Assembly: GCA_020216625.1 (NCBI GenBank)
Contig: JAIUYB010000056.1
Coordinates: forward strand, 1-9,422
DNA length: 9,422 nt
Direction of reading: 5' to 3'
Source of the DNA: Desulfarculus sp.
GTDB lineage: Bacteria; Desulfobacterota; Desulfarculia; Desulfarculales; Desulfarculaceae
In this document: in pieces, positions 5,850-9,422 of the stretch
How positions within the stretch are numbered: the stretch's first letter is position 1
Layout of the letters: every line of letters starts with the position of its first letter
Notes under the pieces: generated by a model
The model's input: the letters and a program-made list of their open reading frames with translations, nothing else
Told to the model about the DNA's origin: nothing
Database searches by the model: none
Translations under genes and position numbers: made by a program

Positions 5850-6909
5850 CGTCGTCGCCTCCGATTTTCAGGCCAGAGCGGGCCAGCAGCTCCGAGTCGG
5901 GCATGTCCATGTCGGCGCTCTTGAAGGCGATGGCCACCAAGTCCTTGACGGCCACCCCGGCGCTCTCCAGGCGCTTTTCCACTTCCATCAACTCGGCCCG
6001 GATCACCGCCCGCGGGTCCTCCCTGAGGGCGCGGGTGGTCTCACAGTAGCGCCGCATATCCACCACCAGGGCCCGGGCCTGGTCGGGCGGCAGCAGATGG
6101 ACCGGCGGACTGACCGGTGCGGCCCCGGCGTCTTCCCGGGTCAGGCCCAGGGGCAGACAGCCGGCCAACTGCTCCGGCTCCGCGCCACCCGGCTGGCAGC
6201 GATGCAGCAGATCCGCTCCACGCCCAGCAAAACTCTCACCGTCCGCGGTGGACTTGGCCAGGGACCCCAGGCGCTCCAGGTCCACGCCCGCCTTGGCCAG
6301 GCATTGCTCGATGCGGGGTATCCAGTCCAGGCCGATCAACAGACCTGGGCGGCGGTAGTAGGTGGCCACGAACTCTGCCTGAGTCTCCAGGGGCCACTCC
6401 CAGGCTGGCTTTTCGTCGGCCTCCGGCTTGGCTTGGGGTGGTGGCGAGACGGCGTCGCGCACCCCGGCCCGCCGCAGCTGCTCACGGGTCCGCTCGGCCT
6501 TGGCTTCATGGCGCTTCTCCTGGCGCTCGCTGGCGTTGAGCTTAGAGATCATCACCTGCTTGAGGTAGTTGTGGTTGACAAAGGCGGTCCCGGTGCGCTT
6601 GGCCCGCACCACGTCGTGCAGGGCCTCGCCGATCTGCGAGCGGTTGATGCGGTGAACCTGGCGGTTGTAGCTGAAGGTCTCGCCGTCCCAGAGCCGGTAC
6701 AGTTCGCGGACCAGACGCAGCCGGGTGGCGATCCGCATGGCCGACCCAGGGGCGGCGCGAAAGAGATCAAGGTAGGCCACCACCGCGGGGCGGGCCGGGC
6801 CGAAGCCGGCCAGCAGCTCCAGATATTCCCGGTGCTCGCCCTCGGCCACCGCCTGGACCGCGTCCAGGTCTTCGCCGCAGTGGGGGCAGGTGATGATCAG
6901 GGGGCTCAT
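5839..6909 (-). CDS. Early protein with N-terminal zinc-knuckle-like CPHC motif
   Basis: 356 residues, function not recognised. It opens with ITCPHCGEDLDAV, a CxxC zinc-ribbon half (Cys8 and Cys11); no clear second CxxC follows, so a full zinc site is unproven. A helical domain covers about residues 25-120, including VAYLDLFRAAPGSAMRIATR and FVNHNYLKQVMISKL. A highly charged linker (ERQEKRHEAKAERTREQLRR, about 128-147), a Pro-rich stretch, and a C-terminal helical region (RALREDPRAVIRAELMEVEK) come next. The ATG overlaps the upstream stop as ATGA. The CPxCG-plus-helical N-terminus resembles early proteins I associate with delta-proteobacterial prophages, which are uncharacterised. Placed directly before a winged-helix gene, it could act in replication or regulation. 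Confidence 0.72.
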   Translation of the reverse strand: MSPLIITCPHCGEDLDAVQAVAEGEHREYLELLAGFGPARPAVVAYLDLFRAAPGSAMRIATRLRLVRELYRLWDGETFSYNRQVHRINRSQIGEALHDVVRAKRTGTAFVNHNYLKQVMISKLNASERQEKRHEAKAERTREQLRRAGVRDAVSPPPQAKPEADEKPAWEWPLETQAEFVATYYRRPGLLIGLDWIPRIEQCLAKAGVDLERLGSLAKSTADGESFAGRGADLLHRCQPGGAEPEQLAGCLPLGLTREDAGAAPVSPPVHLLPPDQARALVVDMRRYCETTRALREDPRAVIRAELMEVEKRLESAGVAVKDLVAIAFKSADMDMPDSELLARSGLKIGGDDDAQ

Positions 6910-7355
6910 GCGCGCTCGGCCTCCACTACGCCGCAGGTGCAGGTTCCGGGCTCGCCCGCGCCCGAATTGTCCTCCGCCGGGCACCAGGGCTGATGCCGGC
7001 GAGCCGGGGGCTGGTTGGCGCGGGCCTGCTCCCGGAGCAGACGGTCAATCTCGGCCGCGATCAAGGCCCCGGCGATGGTCAGCTGCCGAATCCGGTCATG
7101 CCGGGACTTTTCGCGGCCATTCAAGGACCACCCGGCCGGAAACATCAGCTTGGCGAGACTGACGCTGAAAGAACCGGTCCCCCACTTGTGGGTGACCCCG
7201 GTGGCCACGTCATCGCCCGGAAAGGCGTAGTAGGCCGCGGCCTGGGCCAGCTCACCACGGCGCCAGCGGTCGTCGCGCGCCGCGTCGAATCCCTCCACCT
7301 CGACCTGGCGGCGGCGCTCGACCGCGATCAGGTCAACTCCATTCGTCTCGGGCAT
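6906..7355 (-). CDS. Conserved phage early protein of unknown function
   Basis: 149 residues. The N-terminal part, NGVDLIAVERRRQVEVEGFD followed by ARDDRWRRGELAQAAAYYA (about residues 5-44), and the later RQLTIAGALIAAEIDRLLRE (90-109) match the layout of a widespread family of phage and prophage accessory proteins (E-R-x-R-Q ... EG ... DD ... GEL..AA..YA ... K/T.GALI.AEI.R). Their biochemistry is not settled to my knowledge. The tail adds Cys125 and CTC at 139-141 with a nearby His, which may bind metal. I chose the ATG at 7355 because a strong AGGAGGAG lies before it. An ATG at 7376 overlapping the previous stop as ATGA would add seven residues. Confidence 0.78.
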   Translation of the reverse strand: MPETNGVDLIAVERRRQVEVEGFDAARDDRWRRGELAQAAAYYAFPGDDVATGVTHKWGTGSFSVSLAKLMFPAGWSLNGREKSRHDRIRQLTIAGALIAAEIDRLLREQARANQPPARRHQPWCPAEDNSGAGEPGTCTCGVVEAERA

Positions 7356-7372
7356 CGCTCTCCTCCTCTCGC

Positions 7373-7558
7373 TCATTCGCCGATGTTGCCTCTGGTCCGC
7401 GTGGGCCGGCAGGTCTCCGGCCCCTTGTCCCAGGTGCATTTTCCGCTGGCCCAGCCACCCCGGCCGTCTGGGATGCGCCGGCCCTTGATGCGGCTGCCCG
7501 CGCGTCGCCACAGGATGCAGGCCGTGCAGTCGCGCGGAGGGTCATTACCGATGCACAT
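7373..7558 (-). CDS. Small Cys-rich phage protein
   Basis: 61-residue basic protein with five cysteines: Cys2, Cys11, Cys14 (a CTAC pair), Cys41 and Cys50. The segments NDPPRDCTACILWRR and IKGRRIPDGRGGWASGKCTW recall short Cys-rich proteins seen in other prophage early regions, with the Gly-Lys-Cys-Thr piece the most typical part. Zinc binding is an inference from the cysteine spacing. The ATG at 7558 is preceded by GAGTGGGG and follows the upstream stop by 16 bases. An in-frame ATG at 7609 lies inside the upstream gene and seems less likely. The stop is overlapped by a possible ATGA start of the next gene. Confidence 0.65.
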   Translation of the reverse strand: MCIGNDPPRDCTACILWRRAGSRIKGRRIPDGRGGWASGKCTWDKGPETCRPTRTRGNIGE

Positions 7559-7574
7559 ACTTTTGCCCCACTCG

Positions 7575-7742
7575 TCAGCAGTACTCGTGCCAGCCATCGC
7601 AATGGCCGTTGTGATTAAACAGCTCATGCGCCAGGGCCTGGACATCGGGGTTGGGGTGGACCGCCAGGTAGTCGATCAGGCCGGTGACCAGGCACGTCTG
7701 GCAGATGTCGCCGTGACTCGCCCGGCTGATCTCAGGGATCAC
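7575..7742 (-). CDS. Small Cys/His-rich protein, start uncertain
   Basis: 55 residues from the GTG at 7742; the same frame is open further up to 7823, inside the nuclease gene. The supported part runs from ISRASHGDICQTCLVTGL through YLAVHPNPDVQALAHELFNH to GHCDGWHEYC. CxxC, then His/Cys near the C-terminus, suggest a small zinc-binding protein with a helical middle. No good Shine-Dalgarno precedes the GTG. A 13-codon frame beginning at the nuclease stop (ATGA at 7780) ends in a TGA that overlaps this GTG, so the gene may be coupled through a leader peptide, or may be a frameshifted longer gene. No family recognised. Confidence 0.55.
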   Translation of the reverse strand: MIPEISRASHGDICQTCLVTGLIDYLAVHPNPDVQALAHELFNHNGHCDGWHEYC

Positions 7743-7776
7743 CGCGTAGGAGTCGCGGTCTGGTCGCGGATTTGGC

Positions 7777-8280
7777 TCATCGTCCCCGCCTCCAGTCCCA
7801 CGGGGCCACCGGTCCCGGATCACCCCAAATCCCCAGCCCCGCCTGGCTGGCCCCGTCCAGAGCCTGGCGGTAGGGCGCGTCGCGGCGCACCTGGCAAAAA
7901 CGCGGGTCGCACCAGGCCAGGCCGGCGCTGACCAACAACATGCCCAGGTCGCGGCCGTCGGCCAGGATCACCCGGGCCACGACGCGGTCGTAGCTGTGGC
8001 CCACCGGAGCCACCCGCACCCGCCGCCCTGAGGCCAGTTCCTGGAGTAGGGCCCTGGCTTGCGGTCCGCGCTCCTGGCCCAGCTCTGGCGCGTCGGCGCA
8101 GCTCAGGCGCACCCGCACCAGCTGGCCCCGGCGAGGTCCGGAGCGTAGCCAAACGGTCAGAGTGTCTCCGTCGTGGACGCTGGCCACGGTGGCTGACCAG
8201 GTCGGGACGGGCTCGGCCGCGCCAACCGGCAAGGCTGCAGTGAGGATTGCCCCAAAAAGTAGCAGCAGCCAGCGATTCAT
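7777..8280 (-). CDS. Exported staphylococcal-type (thermo)nuclease
   Basis: Predicted Ca2+-dependent nuclease of the SNase/OB-fold family, 167 residues, cleaving DNA and RNA. A classic signal peptide (MNRWLLLLFGAILTAALPVGAAE, cleavage probably after VGAA) directs it out of the cytoplasm. Family residues are present: HDGDT with Asp37 and Asp39; VRLSCADAPE with Arg58 and Glu66 spaced exactly like Arg35 and Glu43 of the S. aureus enzyme; and SYDRVVARV with Arg99 in place of Arg87. GLAWCDPRF and GIWGDPG follow, as in bacterial SNase homologues. The length is normal for one domain. The ATG overlaps the upstream stop (ATGA). Presence in a phage early operon suggests an accessory function rather than a core replication step. 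Confidence 0.92.
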   Translation of the reverse strand: MNRWLLLLFGAILTAALPVGAAEPVPTWSATVASVHDGDTLTVWLRSGPRRGQLVRVRLSCADAPELGQERGPQARALLQELASGRRVRVAPVGHSYDRVVARVILADGRDLGMLLVSAGLAWCDPRFCQVRRDAPYRQALDGASQAGLGIWGDPGPVAPWDWRRGR

Positions 8281-9038
8281 TGTTCCCCCCCGTCTGTAAA
8301 GAATTTCGGTAAGGCCAGGCGCTGGCGGCCCCGAATTATCGGAACCCGCACCAGGCCGCCCTGGTGGGCTTGCTTGACGAAAACCGGGGTCTCGACCAGG
8401 TTGCAGCGCTCCACCAGGTCCTCGATCCACTCCAACTGGCAGACGCGACCCGGGCGACCGCCCAGGCTCTCGGCCCCCACTACCACCCAGTCGAAGCTGC
8501 CCAGCATGTGGCGTGCCAGTTCGCCGTCGATGGGACCCAACAGGGGCTCCAGGCTGAGCCAGCGCAGGGCGGCTGGCGCAGCGAAGACGCTCCAGCGCTC
8601 CAGGAGGCGGGCGTGGTTCTCGGCGGTGATGCCCAGGGCCAGGTTCGGCACCACCTGGCCGGGCTGGAGCAGGCGGCGGGGGGCATCAGCCGATGGCTCG
8701 TAGAGCTGGGCCGACATCCGCTCCGGCCGCTTGGTCAGGAGCAGGTAGCGGTGCTGCGGCGTCTCCAGCATCACCCGCAGCATGGCGTCCACCCGGGAGG
8801 GCCGGACCTCGGGGTGGCACCAGTCGGTCAGGTCGCAGGCGAAGATCACCCGGGAGGTGCGAAGGGTGTAGGGCTTGGCCAGGCGGGTGGGGTGGAACCC
8901 CACCCGGGCGAAGTCGACCCCGTGGAAGCGATTTACTACCGCCCGTGCCCAACAGTTGTGGCAGCCCTCGCTGACAGGGGTGCAGCCCTGGATCGGGTTC
9001 CAGGAGACGTCCCAGTATTTGCCGGCCGCCAGGTTCAC
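8277..9038 (-). CDS. Phage Gp37/Gp68 family (DUF5131) three-cysteine protein
   Basis: 253 residues from GTG at 9038, preceded by GGGGAGGT. Family landmarks occur in order: SWNPIQGCTPVSEGCHNCWA with Cys19, Cys26 and Cys29 (C-x6-C-x2-C), YLLLTKRPERM (about 98-108), LALGITAENHARL, LRWLSLEPLLGPI, WVVVGAESLGGRPGR and VFVKQ near the end. The cysteine triad suggests an iron-sulfur or radical-SAM-like site, but the family's activity is unknown to me. It is the protein often paired with the methyltransferase-like 'three-Cys-motif partner' TcmP; no TcmP is visible in this window. The stop overlaps the nuclease ATG by four bases, and the start lies just after the PQ-loop gene, so all three are likely co-translated. 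Confidence 0.92.
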   Translation of the reverse strand: MNLAAGKYWDVSWNPIQGCTPVSEGCHNCWARAVVNRFHGVDFARVGFHPTRLAKPYTLRTSRVIFACDLTDWCHPEVRPSRVDAMLRVMLETPQHRYLLLTKRPERMSAQLYEPSADAPRRLLQPGQVVPNLALGITAENHARLLERWSVFAAPAALRWLSLEPLLGPIDGELARHMLGSFDWVVVGAESLGGRPGRVCQLEWIEDLVERCNLVETPVFVKQAHQGGLVRVPIIRGRQRLALPKFFTDGGEQ

Positions 9039-9043
9039 GCGCC

Positions 9044-9319
9044 CTACCTCCCCGCCGTCAGCACCAGGTAGAGCCCCAGGCAGGCGGCGGCGTTGCAGAG
9101 CCCCGCGAAATTGCCCAGGACCAGGGCGCGGCCCAAGCCGCCCAGGGCGAACGCCACCTGGAGGCACAGCAGGCTCCCGGCGTAACCCACCAAAAACGGC
9201 AGGCTGACCCCGGCCACGTCCCCGGTGGTGGCCATGTGCCACCACTGCGGGACGCCGCACAGGGACAGGCCGACGTAGCCAACCAGGGTCAGGACCTTGG
9301 TGACGCGATCAAAGGGCAT
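9044..9319 (-). CDS. PQ-loop / SemiSWEET-like three-helix membrane protein
   Basis: 91 residues with three predicted membrane helices (about 9-30, 37-60 and 65-88). Helix one contains GLSLCGVPQWWHM with the Pro24-Gln25 of the PQ motif; TTGDVAGVSLPFLVGYAGSL follows the family pattern of a small loop, then 'S' and a hydrophobic second helix; and helix three carries VLGNFAGLC with the conserved Asn70. This is the arrangement of bacterial SemiSWEETs, which dimerise to pass sugars. The substrate cannot be inferred. The ATG has AGAGGA upstream and overlaps the end of the micro-ORF before it. The stop sits six bases before the next GTG, whose Shine-Dalgarno lies in this gene's last codons. Confidence 0.85.
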   Translation of the reverse strand: MPFDRVTKVLTLVGYVGLSLCGVPQWWHMATTGDVAGVSLPFLVGYAGSLLCLQVAFALGGLGRALVLGNFAGLCNAAACLGLYLVLTAGR

Positions 9320-9386
9320 CCGCGTTCCTCTCGGCCAGGGCGAAAAAGGCGTTGCGATGTTCCTTGGTCAACTTGGGCGTCTTCAT
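9309..9386 (-). CDS. 25-residue micro-ORF, possible leader peptide
   Basis: Encodes MKTPKLTKEHRNAFFALAER plus NADAL: a basic N-terminus and an amphipathic helix. It is preceded by AGGGAG at a usable distance and overlaps the next gene's ATG by 11 bases, the arrangement seen throughout this operon. It is very short and no family is recognised, so it could be a leader peptide that couples translation to the PQ-loop gene, or a chance frame. Confidence 0.4.
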   Translation of the reverse strand: MKTPKLTKEHRNAFFALAERNADAL

Positions 9387-9422
9387 CTCGCTCTCCCTTC
9401 CCCGGTCGCGCCGGGTTGCTTA

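Noticed and set aside
5647..6993. Long plus-strand open frame (448 codons)
   Set aside because: It lies opposite the CPHC-motif gene and part of the winged-helix gene, which have overlapping starts, ribosome sites and plausible protein composition; the plus frame has none.
6993..7931. Plus-strand open frame (312 codons)
   Set aside because: Covers four oppositely oriented small genes and the nuclease end; low-complexity, no recognisable motif.
9402..9422. CCCGG/CCGGG mini-hairpin and TAA at the window edge
   Set aside because: Five-base stem without T-tract; the TAA may end an upstream gene but too little sequence is present to say.
1..9422. CRISPR arrays, tRNA/rRNA genes, insertion-sequence ends, attachment sites
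   Set aside because: I saw no spaced direct repeats, tRNA-like cloverleaf, transposase or terminal repeats; the phage transposase and ends would lie outside the window.

Overview
The window reads as part of a Mu-like (transposable) prophage or phage in a GC-rich bacterium. Every supported gene lies on the minus strand, so biological order runs from position 9422 down to 1. The host cannot be identified from the sequence. Composition and the style of the small phage proteins would suit a GC-rich Desulfobacterota/delta-proteobacterial genome, but that is a low-confidence inference.

Two transcription-scale blocks are visible. The early/accessory block (about 9386 to 4451) is a tightly packed run in which most stops and starts overlap (ATGA, GTGA, TGATG). 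It encodes a 25-residue micro-ORF, a PQ-loop/SemiSWEET-like three-helix membrane protein, a Gp37/Gp68 (DUF5131) three-cysteine protein, an exported staphylococcal-type nuclease, two small Cys-rich proteins, a common but uncharacterised phage early protein, a zinc-knuckle protein, a predicted winged-helix protein, a possible GemA-like protein and a small MerR/excisionase-type DNA-binding protein. The block ends at a stem-loop with a short T-tract (4390-4417), a good candidate terminator.

After the only sizeable gap (4269-4450) comes a late block: lysis genes, then DNA packaging. The lysis cassette has a lytic transglycosylase, a 45-residue one-helix membrane protein, a lipoprotein, and a permuted papain-fold (YiiX/C92-type) hydrolase. 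A C-terminally anchored coiled-coil protein and a small coiled-coil protein follow, then a small-terminase candidate and the first 384 residues of the large terminase, whose reading frame stays open to the window edge. This order (lysis, two small structural/unknown genes, small terminase, large terminase) matches the Mu gp22-gp28 region.

The most interesting points are: the SemiSWEET-like / three-Cys / exported-nuclease accessory cassette; a small excisionase-type regulator at the early/late boundary where Mu-like phages usually carry Mor; a likely frameshift (programmed, mutational or sequencing error) in the N-terminal part of the papain-fold hydrolase; and a lysis cassette with no conventional N-anchored Rz.
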